Source of the DNA: RYN-428 sp035551995
Lineage (GTDB): Bacteria > Planctomycetota > Phycisphaerae > Tepidisphaerales > Tepidisphaeraceae
Assembly: GCA_035551995.1 (NCBI GenBank)
Contig: DASZME010000037.1
Span: 38,395-102,394, forward strand
Length of the DNA stretch: 64,000 nt
Reading direction: 5' to 3'
The notes under the pieces: model-generated
Databases searched by the model: none
The model's input: only the letters and a program-made list of their open reading frames with translations
Told to the model about the DNA's origin: nothing
Translations under genes and position numbers: made by a program
Part shown: positions 33,641 through 41,833 of the stretch, piece after piece
Numbering within the stretch: the first letter of the stretch is position 1
Layout of the letters: each line of letters starts with the position of its first letter

Positions 33641-34690
33641 TCAACTCTCGGGAAGCGCCACCGGTTTTGGCGGCGCCGGGGCGGCGGCGCCGGTCAGGGC
33701 CGCTACGATCCGATCCACGTGAACGTGACAGTTTTCGATGAACACTTTGTACTTGTCCTGAGTTCCCGCGACGGCGGTTCCCGCCACATACAGCCCCGGC
33801 ACATTGGTTTCCATCGTGCCCTCGTCAAACCGCGGCGATCCACAGTCTCCCAGGATTTCCACTCCCGCCAATTTAAGCAGCGCGTTGTCCTGTTCGTAGC
33901 CGATGAGAAGCAACACAAAATCAAATGCGATCGCCTTGGCCACTTGGCCGTCGGTCAACATTCCCGGCGCCACGGATTTCAGCGTCACCTCCGCCGGCGT
34001 AATCCGCGTCGGCGCCGTGTGAAAATGCCCCGCGATTCTCCCCGACCGGAGCAACTCGTTCATCTCCGGCAAAAGCCAATACTTGATCGTGGAACCCAGT
34101 TCCCTCTGCCGATAGCTGAGCGCGACGCTCGCTCCGGCATGATGACATCGCAGCGCCGCCTCGACCGCCGAATTCTTTCCGCCGACGATCAGCAAACGCC
34201 GGCGAAAATAAAGATGCGGGTCTCGAAAATAATGGCTCACGTGCGGCAGATCCTCGCCCGGAATATTCAGCCGCCGGGGGTGATCCGTCCCCCCCGTCGC
34301 CAGCACCACGCTTTTCGCCCGGCAGACGCGCTCGGCGCCCCCCGGCCTGGTTTTCACGACAAACTCCGCTTCTTGCCGTTCGATGCCAACGATTGGCTCA
34401 TATGTGTTCACCTTCAGATCGAATTGCTGCACGACGCCGCGGAGGTAGGCCAGGTAATCTTCGCGCGTCGCCTTCCCCTGCTCGGGCGTTTGCAGCGGCA
34501 CGCCGGCGATGGCGATTCGCTCGTTGGAGCTGAAGAATCGCGTGCCGGGGGCGAACCAGGAGACGGTGTATCCGATTTGCCTGGCGTCGAAATGTTGATA
34601 ATCGATTTTTGCTCGCTTGAGCGCCACCGCCAATTCCAACCCGATCGGCCCGGCGCCAACGACCGCGACTTCTGTTTTTAACGTTTCCAT
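33641..34690 (-). CDS. FAD/NAD(P)-dependent oxidoreductase, YpdA/thioredoxin-reductase-like
   Basis: This protein of about 349 residues starts at 34690 or 34711. It has two dinucleotide-binding motifs: VVGAGPIGLELAVAL (FAD) at the N terminus and IVGGKNSAVEAAL (NADPH) in the middle. The C-terminal GLYVAGTAVAGTQDKYKVFIENCHVH segment closes the FAD site. The lack of the CxxC of thioredoxin reductase, together with the KNSAVEAAL motif, fits the YpdA type, which reduces bacillithiol disulfide. Bacillithiol synthesis is not shown in this window, so the substrate is inferred. It is convergent with the transglutaminase gene and leads into a small hypothetical gene. Confidence 0.85.
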   Translation of the reverse strand: METLKTEVAVVGAGPIGLELAVALKRAKIDYQHFDARQIGYTVSWFAPGTRFFSSNERIAIAGVPLQTPEQGKATREDYLAYLRGVVQQFDLKVNTYEPIVGIERQEAEFVVKTRPGGAERVCRAKSVVLATGGTDHPRRLNIPGEDLPHVSHYFRDPHLYFRRRLLIVGGKNSAVEAALRCHHAGASVALSYRQRELGSTIKYWLLPEMNELLRSGRIAGHFHTAPTRITPAEVTLKSVAPGMLTDGQVAKAIAFDFVLLLIGYEQDNALLKLAGVEILGDCGSPRFDEGTMETNVPGLYVAGTAVAGTQDKYKVFIENCHVHVDRIVAALTGAAAPAPPKPVALPES

Positions 34691-34710
34691 GACGACGGAT
34701 GATAGGCACA

Positions 34711-34740
34711 TTGGCCAAAGCCAAGCGGCTTGGCTACAAT
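34711..34740 (+). promoter_or_regulatory. Promoter candidate for tRNA-Arg with a 15-bp palindrome
   Basis: TTGGCC at 34711 and TACAAT at 34735-34740 are separated by 18 bases. The spacer ends with the palindrome GCCAAGC-G-GCTTGGC at 34720-34734, directly touching the -10. The tRNA starts at 34752. Confidence 0.5.
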
Positions 34741-34751
34741 GCCCCCGCCTT

Positions 34752-34825
34752 GCATCCGTAGCTCAACTGGATAGAGCATCCGCCTTCGGAGCGGAGGGTT
34801 GGGGGTTCGAATCCCTCCGGGTGCA
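34752..34825 (+). tRNA. tRNA-Arg (anticodon TCG)
   Basis: A 74-base cloverleaf has acceptor stem GCATCCG paired with CGGGTGC and discriminator A. The anticodon stem TCCGC/GCGGA encloses CTTCGGA with anticodon TCG. The T arm reads GGGGGTTCGAATCCCTC. No CCA is encoded. It lies between the divergent-facing oxidoreductase start and the end of hyuA. Confidence 0.95.
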
Positions 34826-34887
34826 TTGTTCAAAGGAACTTACGCGGCCGATCCCCATCCGCCCGCTCGATCGCCCGTTTCGGCGCA

Positions 34888-37161
34888 TTATCTCGTCATC
34901 ACGACCAAGCCATCGCCAGACCCCTCGGCCCGCCATCCTGGCGGAATATATGCGGTCGCTTCGTCATCAACCAATAACAGTGGCCCGTTTAGCGACGTGC
35001 CGACGAGATCCGCACGCCCCACGACCCGCGTCTGTGCCGATTGATCGCCGACCTTTACCTGCAACGCCTGCCCCTCCGGGCTCGTCGCGCTGGTCGACGT
35101 CATGGCAGTGTTAGAAGCTTTCCACGCCGGAAATTCCACCTTCGCCACTCGGCCGATTCGCCTTACTCGAACCGTCACGACCTGAATCTCCGGGCCCTGG
35201 GGGACCTGAACGTACAACTTCCGATACGCCTCATGAAATCGCTCGGCGATATGCTCGAGCGTCGGCTGATCGACCTTCACCGTCAATTCGTGCGATTGGC
35301 CGCGAAAACGCACGTCGGCGTAAACCTCGACACGCTCGGTCTGTTCATACGGAATAGCGTCGATGGTTTCGCCGTTGACGCTTCCCATCTCGGCGATCAG
35401 CCTCTCGTTGTCCAAGGCGGCGCCGAGATGAACGACCGTTCGCGACGCATCGGCGACGGGCGGCGCGACGAGCATTCCCAGCGCGCTGAGAACGCCGCAG
35501 TACGGCGGAATCAACACGCGGGGGATCTCCAAGGCGTCAGCCAGCGCGCACGCATGAAGGCCGCCCGCCCCGCCGAAGCTGACGAGGGTGAAATCGCGCG
35601 GATCATGCCCCCGGCGGCTGCTGACGCTTCGGATCGCGTGTTCCATGTTCGCCTCGGCCACCTTCACTACGCCAAGGGCTGTTTCGTGGACGGTTTTACC
35701 GATGACCGATGCGAGAGTGGCGATGGCGCGATGCGCCAGCGCCGGGTTGATGCGCATATTGCCGCCCAGAAAACGATCGGGGACGATCCGGCCGAGGACG
35801 AGGTTGGCGTCGGTGACGGTGGGCTCGACGCCGCCACGGTCGTAACAGGCGGGGCCGGGAATGGCGCCCGCCGATTGCGGGCCGACGCGCAGTGCCCCGC
35901 CGGGATCGACGCGGGCGATGGAACCGCCGCCGGCTCCCACTGTTTGGATGTCGAACATCGGCAGGCCGAGGGGAAGGCCGTCGATCGTGGAGGCGGTGGT
36001 CCATGCGGGCTGGCCGTTGCGGATGACGGCGACGTCGGTGCTGGTGCCGCCCATGTCGTAGGTGATCACATGATCGAAACCGGCGTGTTTGGCGACGAAA
36101 GCGGCGCCCATGACGCCGCCCGCGGGACCGGAAAGAACCAGCCGGGCGGCTTGCGCGCAGGCGTCGGCGACCGAAAGAACGCCGCCGCCGGAATGGAGGA
36201 TTTTCAGCGATGGCGAGGCGTTCTGATTTGTACCCTCTTCCGGTACGCCGGGAGAGGTGAGGTCGCCTCTGCCGTGCGGGTTGCGATCGGACTGGCCTTC
36301 ACCCGGGGTACCGGGCGAGGGAGCAGGAGGGCGGGTAGAATTGGTTTCGTTGCGACGTTGTTCCGCGACGACGCCGGTTCTGTGGTACTCCGAAGAGCCG
36401 GATTTTTCGACATTCGGTCCGGCTCTTCGGAGTCCCTCAGAACCGGCGTCGGGGTGATGAAGCCATTGGTTAGCCCGCAATCCCGCTTCCAATGCCTCCA
36501 AATACTTCGTCACCACCGGCCGCATCGCGGCGTTGATCACCGTCGTGCTCGCGCGTTCAAACTCGCGGAATTCCGGCAGCACCCGGCTGCTCAAGCTCAC
36601 CGTCAGTCCCGCTCGCTCGCATCGCATGCCGATGTATTGTTCGTGAGCCGGGTTGATAAAGCTGAACAACAGGCAGACCGCGACGTGCCGCAATCCGCGC
36701 GATTGGATTCGTCGAATCAGCTCGTCGACCTGCGGTTCGGTCAGCGGCTCGACGACGGCGCCGTCGGCGCCGATGCGCTCGCGGACGGTAAACCAGTTTT
36801 CGGCCGGGGTGAGCGGCTCCGGACGCTGAACGCGCAAGGCGTACAGGATCGGCCGATTCTGGCGGCCGATGAGAAGCATGTCGGCAAATCCGTCGGTGGT
36901 TACGAACGCGACCGGCTCGCCGGCGCGTTGCAGCAGCGCGTTGGTGGCGACAGTCGATCCATGAATGATCTCGGCGGGCGAACCGTAAACGCTCGCCTGT
37001 CGGACCGCTTCGATCACCGCCAGTTGAAAATCGGGCGGCGTCGAGGGAAGTTTGACGACGTGAAGGGACGTTCCGTCAGTGGCGACGAGGTCCGTGAATG
37101 TTCCGCCGACATCGATGCCGATTCGGAGGCGAAGAGGTCTGTCGGTCTTTTCATTTTGCAT
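34888..37161 (-). CDS. hyuA: Hydantoinase A/5-oxoprolinase-like subunit with in-frame repeat insertion
   Basis: This 757-residue protein starts at 37161. It has the hydantoinase A fold: IGIDVGGTFTDLVATDG at the N terminus, HGSTVATNALL, MGGTSTDVAV, VGAGGGSIA, and a C-terminal beta domain. HyuA works with HyuB on cyclic amides such as hydantoins, 5-oxoproline or acetone, but no hyuB is adjacent. Between GLRANQ and SLKILHSGGG the family has no gap this large. Here about 80 extra residues (36220-36470) are encoded by two intergenic-type repeats: a CCCTCGCCC-type palindrome and an 81-bp palindrome. The frame is kept and no stop arises. A DksA-like gene precedes it by 10 bases. Confidence 0.88.
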   Translation of the reverse strand: MQNEKTDRPLRLRIGIDVGGTFTDLVATDGTSLHVVKLPSTPPDFQLAVIEAVRQASVYGSPAEIIHGSTVATNALLQRAGEPVAFVTTDGFADMLLIGRQNRPILYALRVQRPEPLTPAENWFTVRERIGADGAVVEPLTEPQVDELIRRIQSRGLRHVAVCLLFSFINPAHEQYIGMRCERAGLTVSLSSRVLPEFREFERASTTVINAAMRPVVTKYLEALEAGLRANQWLHHPDAGSEGLRRAGPNVEKSGSSEYHRTGVVAEQRRNETNSTRPPAPSPGTPGEGQSDRNPHGRGDLTSPGVPEEGTNQNASPSLKILHSGGGVLSVADACAQAARLVLSGPAGGVMGAAFVAKHAGFDHVITYDMGGTSTDVAVIRNGQPAWTTASTIDGLPLGLPMFDIQTVGAGGGSIARVDPGGALRVGPQSAGAIPGPACYDRGGVEPTVTDANLVLGRIVPDRFLGGNMRINPALAHRAIATLASVIGKTVHETALGVVKVAEANMEHAIRSVSSRRGHDPRDFTLVSFGGAGGLHACALADALEIPRVLIPPYCGVLSALGMLVAPPVADASRTVVHLGAALDNERLIAEMGSVNGETIDAIPYEQTERVEVYADVRFRGQSHELTVKVDQPTLEHIAERFHEAYRKLYVQVPQGPEIQVVTVRVRRIGRVAKVEFPAWKASNTAMTSTSATSPEGQALQVKVGDQSAQTRVVGRADLVGTSLNGPLLLVDDEATAYIPPGWRAEGSGDGLVVMTR
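36232..36330 (-). repeat. CCCTCGCCC palindromic repeat inside hyuA, copy 2
   Basis: On the minus strand it reads CCTGCTCCCTCGCCCGGTAC near 36330 and CCTCTCCCGGCGTACC near 36250. CTCCCTCGCCCGGTA is identical to 38262-38276. It lies in frame within hyuA and contributes residues such as PPAPSPGTPGEG and DLTSPGVPEEG. Intergenic copies are at 9463-9606 and 38243-38415. Confidence 0.75.
36370..36450. repeat. 81-bp near-perfect palindrome inside hyuA
   Basis: The 32-base left arm (36370-36401, GACGCCGGTTCTG...AAGAGCCGG) matches the reverse complement of the right arm (36419-36450) at 30 of 32 positions, with a 17-base loop. It lies in the middle of hyuA. The encoded residues (GSEGLRRAGPN and the following EKSGSSEYHRTGVV) have no place in the family. 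It could fold as a strong hairpin in DNA or mRNA. Confidence 0.9.
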
Positions 37162-37171
37162 GCCGCTGAAT

Positions 37172-37372
37172 TTAGTCGCTTGGCGCAAAGCCGTTGCGGT
37201 TGATCGGGCTGGCCTGGCTGAGATCGACGCCGCTGGTGTCGATTTTTCGGGGATTTTTCCGGGCGCATTCGATGCATGTGGTCACGCCGGGAAGCGCCTC
37301 GAGCCTTGCCGCGGAGATGGGCTGGCCGCACAGCGCGCAGTTTTTATGCGATGCTTTTGTTTCGTTGCGCAT
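37172..37372 (-). CDS. Small DksA/TraR-type C4 zinc finger protein
   Basis: This 66-residue protein starts at 37372. It has NCALCGQPISAARLEALPGVTTCIECARK, the C4 zinc finger of the DksA/TraR family. Only the finger and a short tail are present, without the coiled-coil of full DksA, so it resembles short TraR/YbiI-type proteins that may bind RNA polymerase. It is followed 10 bases later by hyuA. The two are probably cotranscribed. It is divergent from the SDR gene. Confidence 0.7.
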   Translation of the reverse strand: MRNETKASHKNCALCGQPISAARLEALPGVTTCIECARKNPRKIDTSGVDLSQASPINRNGFAPSD

Positions 37373-37451
37373 GGTTGAATTATAGGAGGGCGGCGATTGC
37401 CGTAGAACGGCCGTAATTCCATCCGGCCGATCGATCGCGTATAAAACGCCC

Positions 37452-38219
37452 ATGCGGCTGAAGAACAAATCGATCATCGTCACCGGCAGCACCACCGGCA
37501 TCGGGCAGGCGATCGCCCGGCGATGCGTGGCCGAGGGAGCCCGGGTTCTGGTGCATGGGCTGGAGCGCGATCTCGGCGAAAAAATGCTTTCCGAGCTGGG
37601 ATCGGCCGGGGCGCTGCACATCGACGACTTATCCGATCCCGACACGGCCACGCGCATCGTCGCAGCGGCCGTCAAGGCGTTTGGAACCGTCGACGCCATC
37701 GTCAACAACGCGGCCTTTATCGTCCGCAGCAATTTACAGACAACCGACGCCGACCTGTTCGATCGCGCCATGGCGATCAACGTACGCGCTCCGCTGCTGC
37801 TGGCGCGGGCGGCGATGCCGTATCTCAAAGATCGGCAAGGGTGCATGCTGAACATCGGCAGCATCAATGGCTATTGTGGCGAAGCCAATCAATTGGCGTA
37901 CAGCGTCTCCAAGGGGGCCTTGATGACGCTGACGCGCAATCTGGCCGACGCCCATGGCCGGGACAGGGTGCGATTTAACCAGATGAATCTCGGCTGGGTG
38001 TTGTCGGAGAACGAATATAAATTGAAGATGCGCGAAGGATTGCCGGCCGATTGGCCCGAGCATCCGCCGACGGCGTTTGCGCCGTCGGGAAAGATCATGC
38101 AGCCCGAAACGATCGCGACCGCCGCGGTCTATTGGCTGAGCGATGAAAGCCGGCCGGTGTCGGGGAGCGTCGTGGAGATCGAACAGTATCCGGTGATCGG
38201 CCGCAATCCGATGAAATAA
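37452..38219 (+). CDS. Short-chain dehydrogenase/reductase (SDR)
   Basis: This 255-residue protein is a classical SDR. The cofactor-binding motif is TGSTTGIGQAIA, followed by NNAAF (NNAG position), the catalytic Ser in NIGSINGY, and the YSVSK motif (YxxxK). The substrate is unknown. The downstream sugar isomerase/epimerase may be part of the same pathway, since such pairs often act on inositols or sugar acids. A 173-bp palindromic element separates the two. Upstream, TATAAA lies about 10 bases before the ATG, so the leader is very short. Confidence 0.9.
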   Translation: MRLKNKSIIVTGSTTGIGQAIARRCVAEGARVLVHGLERDLGEKMLSELGSAGALHIDDLSDPDTATRIVAAAVKAFGTVDAIVNNAAFIVRSNLQTTDADLFDRAMAINVRAPLLLARAAMPYLKDRQGCMLNIGSINGYCGEANQLAYSVSKGALMTLTRNLADAHGRDRVRFNQMNLGWVLSENEYKLKMREGLPADWPEHPPTAFAPSGKIMQPETIATAAVYWLSDESRPVSGSVVEIEQYPVIGRNPMK

Positions 38220-38242
38220 CGAGTCTCGTAAGTCTAAAATAA

Positions 38243-38415
38243 CCTTGCGCGATCACGCGCTACTCCCTCGCCCGGTAATCCGGGAGAGTGCCGGGGAGAG
38301 GGATTCTTGAAATGATGGAAGTCGCATAAATTACGCACTGTCGAAGGAACCCTCACCCGGCCCTCTCCCGGATTAGCGGGCGAGGGTATGAAAAGAACCC
38401 GCGTGGTCGCGCAAG
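38243..38415. repeat. CCCTCGCCC palindromic element, copy 3 (about 173 bp)
   Basis: The left side (CCTTGCGCGATCACGCG, then CCCTCGCCCGGTAATCCGGG, then GAGAGGG) is mirrored on the right. The complement of the right side reads CTTGCGCGACCACGCG, about 10 extra bases, then CCCTCGCCCGCTAATCCGGG. The ~45-base centre does not pair. The element fills the gap between the SDR and isomerase genes and can form a large hairpin. It contains no gene. Confidence 0.85.
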
Positions 38416-38445
38416 CTCATTTTAGGAATTCAACAGGAACAACCC

Positions 38446-39327
38446 ATGCCCAAGCTCGCCGCGTTTCCCAAAGCGTTTATGGATGATCTGTGCGTCAATG
38501 GAAAAATGACGCTCGGCCAATGGATCGACCTGGCTGCCACGCTCGATATCGACGGCCTGGAATTTTACACCGGGTTTATCGATTTGAAGGATCCGAGGTC
38601 GTGGCCGGCCGCGCGCAAGCAGGTCGAGGACAAGGGACTTTCGATTCCGATGATGTGCTGTTCGCCGGATTTCACGCATCCCGACGCCGAGTTTCGGCGA
38701 AAACAGGTTGACCTGGAAAAAGGGTGGATCGACATGACGGCGATCCTTGGCGGAAAGTACTGCAGGGTGTTGTCCGGGCAACGCCGCCCGGAGGTAAGCC
38801 GGGCCGACGGCATTCGCTACGCCGCCGAAAGCATCGAGGCCTGCATCCCCCACGCGGCCAGCCATGGCATCACCCTCGTCATCGAAAACCACTATAAGGA
38901 CAACTACTGGCAGTTCCCCGAATTCGCCCAGAAGATGGATGTTTTCTGCGAGTTGGTGGATCGCGTTCATTCCCCGAACTTCGGCGTCAACTACGATCCG
39001 AGCAACACCATCCTGGCCGGCGAAGATCCGCTGGAATTGCTTGACCGCGTGAAAAAGCGAGTGGTGACGATGCACGCCAGCGATCGTTATCTGGCCGAGG
39101 GGACCATCGAGGATTTGCGCAAGGAAGAAGACAGCGTCGGCTACGCAAGCCGATTGCGCCATGGCGAAATCGGCAAGGGCCTCAATGATTACGACGCGAT
39201 TTTCCGCACGCTCAAAGCCGTCGGATTCAACGGATGGATCAGCATCGAAGACGGAGTGAACGGCATCGAGGAACTGGCGCGCAGCGCCAAGTTCCTGCGC
39301 GAGAAGATCAAACATCACTGGGGATGA
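38446..39327 (+). CDS. Sugar phosphate isomerase/epimerase family TIM-barrel protein
   Basis: This 293-residue protein fits the xylose-isomerase-like/AP endonuclease 2 TIM barrel. The probable metal-binding residues are Glu in LVIENHYKDN, Asp in GVNYDPSN, His in VTMHASDRY and Glu in WISIEDGVNG. Family members isomerise or epimerise keto-sugars or inositol derivatives (IolE/IolI-like). The substrate is unknown. The ATG has AGGA upstream. A palindromic element precedes it, and an ABC permease follows on the same strand. Confidence 0.85.
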   Translation: MPKLAAFPKAFMDDLCVNGKMTLGQWIDLAATLDIDGLEFYTGFIDLKDPRSWPAARKQVEDKGLSIPMMCCSPDFTHPDAEFRRKQVDLEKGWIDMTAILGGKYCRVLSGQRRPEVSRADGIRYAAESIEACIPHAASHGITLVIENHYKDNYWQFPEFAQKMDVFCELVDRVHSPNFGVNYDPSNTILAGEDPLELLDRVKKRVVTMHASDRYLAEGTIEDLRKEEDSVGYASRLRHGEIGKGLNDYDAIFRTLKAVGFNGWISIEDGVNGIEELARSAKFLREKIKHHWG

Positions 39328-39425
39328 ATCCCATGGATGTTTCCGTGGAACCGCCGCATCCCCGCGCGTGAACAAACGAATGATTCGCGTGCCAGGCACT
39401 CGGATTTCATGGGAAAATCATCCTC

Positions 39426-40283
39426 ATGGTTGTAGCCGTGACCGGCATCTCCGACGTTCTCCCCGCATTCTTCACCGCCGCTTCGATGGCGGTCGCGTGC
39501 GCGGTGCTGAGCGTCTTCGTTGTCCTCAGACGTTGGGCGTTCATCGGCGAAGGAATCGCGCACAGCGGGTTCGGCGGCGCCGGGGCGGTCTGGCTGCTCG
39601 TGCTGGTTTTCCCGGCGCTGGGCGGTCCGGGGCGCGAATTTCTCCCCTACGTCGGCGTGGTCATCTTCTGCCTGCTTACCGCGATCGGGATCGGGTACTT
39701 CACGCGCTCGGGAAAAATCAACGGCGACGCCGCCATCGGCATCTTCCTGGTCGCGTCGCTGGCGTTCGGAATCCTCGCTCAATACGTCTACCGCCACGTG
39801 CGCGGCGTCGATCCCGTCGGATGGGAGACGTTCCTGTTCGGCCAGATGAACGTGTCAAAGCAATTCGCCGTCGGCGCCGCGGCGCTGTGCGCCGCCGTGG
39901 TGGCGGTCATCATTATGCTCGCCCGCGAAATCATCGCGTATTGCTTCGATCCGATCTCGGCCGAGGCCTGCGGCGTGAATGTCGGCTTCATCCACTATTT
40001 ACTGATGATCCTCGTCTCCCTGACGATCGTCGTCGGCGTCCGCCTCGCTGGAAATGTATTGGTCACGGCGTTGCTCGTGCTGCCCGGCGCCACGGCGCTG
40101 GTCTTATGCAAGAAACTCCAGTCGGCGCTGCTCGCCTCGCTCATCGTGGCATTGATCGGAACACTTGGCGGACTGGGCGTTCATTTCCGTTGGACGTTTC
40201 TGCCGACCGGCCCGTCCATCGTATTATTGCTCTTCGCGCAGTTCATCATCGCATACGTCTACGCGAAGCTCAAACGGCTTTAG
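39426..40283 (+). CDS. ABC-3 family metal (Zn/Mn) transporter permease
   Basis: This 285-residue protein has about 8-9 membrane segments and the ABC-3 (ZnuB/TroC/MntB) pattern: RRWAFIGEGIAHSGFGG after the second helix and EACGVNVGFIHYLLMILVSLTIVVGVRLAGNVLVTALLVLPGATA in the C-terminal half. These permeases pair with an ATPase and a binding protein for Zn or Mn uptake. Neither is adjacent here, so either the other genes are elsewhere or this copy is orphaned. The last codon TAG is the start of the hairpin repeat, copy D. Confidence 0.88.
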   Translation: MVVAVTGISDVLPAFFTAASMAVACAVLSVFVVLRRWAFIGEGIAHSGFGGAGAVWLLVLVFPALGGPGREFLPYVGVVIFCLLTAIGIGYFTRSGKINGDAAIGIFLVASLAFGILAQYVYRHVRGVDPVGWETFLFGQMNVSKQFAVGAAALCAAVVAVIIMLAREIIAYCFDPISAEACGVNVGFIHYLLMILVSLTIVVGVRLAGNVLVTALLVLPGATALVLCKKLQSALLASLIVALIGTLGGLGVHFRWTFLPTGPSIVLLLFAQFIIAYVYAKLKRL

Positions 40284-40350
40284 AGCATTGTTTTGGTTAT
40301 TCGACGGTTTCCGCGTTTAGCGGCCCCGCTTGCGGGGCGCGTTTCGCGGC
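40281..40350 (+). repeat. Dispersed hairpin repeat, copy D
   Basis: The leader TTAGAGCATTG is followed by the core GTTTAGCGGCCCCGC (40315-40329), TTGCGGGGCG and GTTTCGCG. The leader overlaps the ABC permease stop codon. The element lies between convergent genes. Confidence 0.75.
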
Positions 40351-40447
40351 CGGGGGTCGCACTCCCACCACGAGAAATACTCTCGATCGTTACGCCGTAA
40401 GCTATAATGATCGCCAGATGTCCGCGCCTTGATCGCGGTTTTTACCG

Positions 40448-41791
40448 TTAGCTCGCTTTCAGCAATTCAACCGAATCAAACTTGCCGCCCATAATCTTTT
40501 GATCATCCGCGCCCATCCATTGATTGAGCAGCGTCGCGTAGACCCGGCGGAAGTCGGTGGTGAAGGGAACGTCGCCGCGGTTTAATTTTTCCGGCGCGAG
40601 GCTGGGGAAAACACCATGCAGACCCGCCTTGACGGCGCCGCCGGCGAGGAACATCGGGGCGGCTTCGCCGTGATCGGTGCCGCTGCCGTTTTCGTGAACG
40701 CGGCGACCGAATTCGCTGAAGGTCATCAATGTCGTGCGATTGAGGTGGCCAAGCTGTTTGAGATCGTCGATGAAGGCGGCGATTCCGCCGCTGACCTCTT
40801 CGAGCAGGCGGGGATGGTTTTGAAGCTGATTGGCGTGGGTGTCAAATCCCCCGAGCTTCACGTAATACACGCGGGTCGGAAGATTCGACGCGATAAGCTG
40901 CGCGATCAGCTTAAAGTCGCGGCCCAATTGCGTCTGGGGATAGGACGCCTTGTTCTCGATCGTGGCGCTGATGTTCCTGATCTTGTCGGCATAGATGCGG
41001 GCGTTGAGAGCGGTGCGTTGAATGAACTCGGTCTCCGCGGCGCCGGCCGACGGAGCGTGGCGGGACTGCATCATATCGGGCGGCGTCGCAGCGCCATTGA
41101 GTTTGGCGACCAGATCGCCGGCCATTTGCTGGCCCGCTCTGTCGCGCCCCTTGCCGCCCTGGGCATTGGCGGGGGCGAAGGTGAGCGGGATGTAATTGAC
41201 GCCTTGCAGCGCGGGCGGCGGCTCGACGTCCAGTGCGATGGCGGTTTCGACCGGGGCGGTCTTTTTGGCGCCGGTGGCGTGGCCGGGATCTTCCCCGGCG
41301 CAGGCAGAGTCGCAGTAACGGCCGAGCCATCCGCTGGTTCCATGACGCTCAGGCTGGGCGGTCGTCCAGATGTCGGTGGCGCGAAAGTGCGAGCGGTTGG
41401 CGTTGGGATAGCCGACGGCGTGGACGATCGCCAAATCGCCGGCGTCATATAAATGCTTCAGGCCCGAGCACGATGGATGAAGTCCGAAATTATCGTTCAG
41501 TCGCAACGCGGCTGATTTTTTCACGCCCAGCGTGGGGCGGGCCTTGAGGTAGTCGTCGCTGCCGAGCGGAATGACGGTGTTGAGCCCATCGTTTCCGCCG
41601 GCCAATTGCAGGACGACCAAAACGTGATCGTCGGGCCGGCCCGCGCCTGCGGGGTTGGTCGCGAAGTCCGAGGCCAGGCAATGGGCGCCGCGATCCAGAA
41701 ACAGAGGCAGCGTACCGGCGAGGCTAAGAAGCTGCACGCCGCGATTGAGGAATAACCGGCGGGAAAAGAGGATGTCGTTGGCGGTGAACAT
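40448..41791 (-). CDS. DUF1501 domain protein (second copy)
   Basis: This 447-residue DUF1501 protein has a Tat-type N terminus (SRRLFLNRGVQLLSL). It includes VVLQLAGGNDGLNTVIPL, PNANRSHF, YYVKLGGFDTHANQ and TFSEFGRRVHENGSGTDHGEAAPMF. It differs in sequence and sub-family from the copy at 5280-6575, being closer to the members that partner DUF1800. It lies 42 bases after the DUF1800 gene on the same strand, the common paired arrangement. The biochemical role is not established. Confidence 0.92.
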   Translation of the reverse strand: MFTANDILFSRRLFLNRGVQLLSLAGTLPLFLDRGAHCLASDFATNPAGAGRPDDHVLVVLQLAGGNDGLNTVIPLGSDDYLKARPTLGVKKSAALRLNDNFGLHPSCSGLKHLYDAGDLAIVHAVGYPNANRSHFRATDIWTTAQPERHGTSGWLGRYCDSACAGEDPGHATGAKKTAPVETAIALDVEPPPALQGVNYIPLTFAPANAQGGKGRDRAGQQMAGDLVAKLNGAATPPDMMQSRHAPSAGAAETEFIQRTALNARIYADKIRNISATIENKASYPQTQLGRDFKLIAQLIASNLPTRVYYVKLGGFDTHANQLQNHPRLLEEVSGGIAAFIDDLKQLGHLNRTTLMTFSEFGRRVHENGSGTDHGEAAPMFLAGGAVKAGLHGVFPSLAPEKLNRGDVPFTTDFRRVYATLLNQWMGADDQKIMGGKFDSVELLKAS

Positions 41792-41833
41792 AGATGCGTC
41801 CTTGGTCTCGATGAATCAAAAAAAACAACTGCG

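Noticed and set aside
36220..36470. Intein in hyuA
   Set aside because: No intein splice motifs, far too short, and the sequence is built of palindromic repeats.
35041..37203. 720-residue open frame antisense to hyuA
   Set aside because: It mirrors a convincing gene with family motifs. Long antisense frames are expected in GC-rich coding DNA. It matches no domain.
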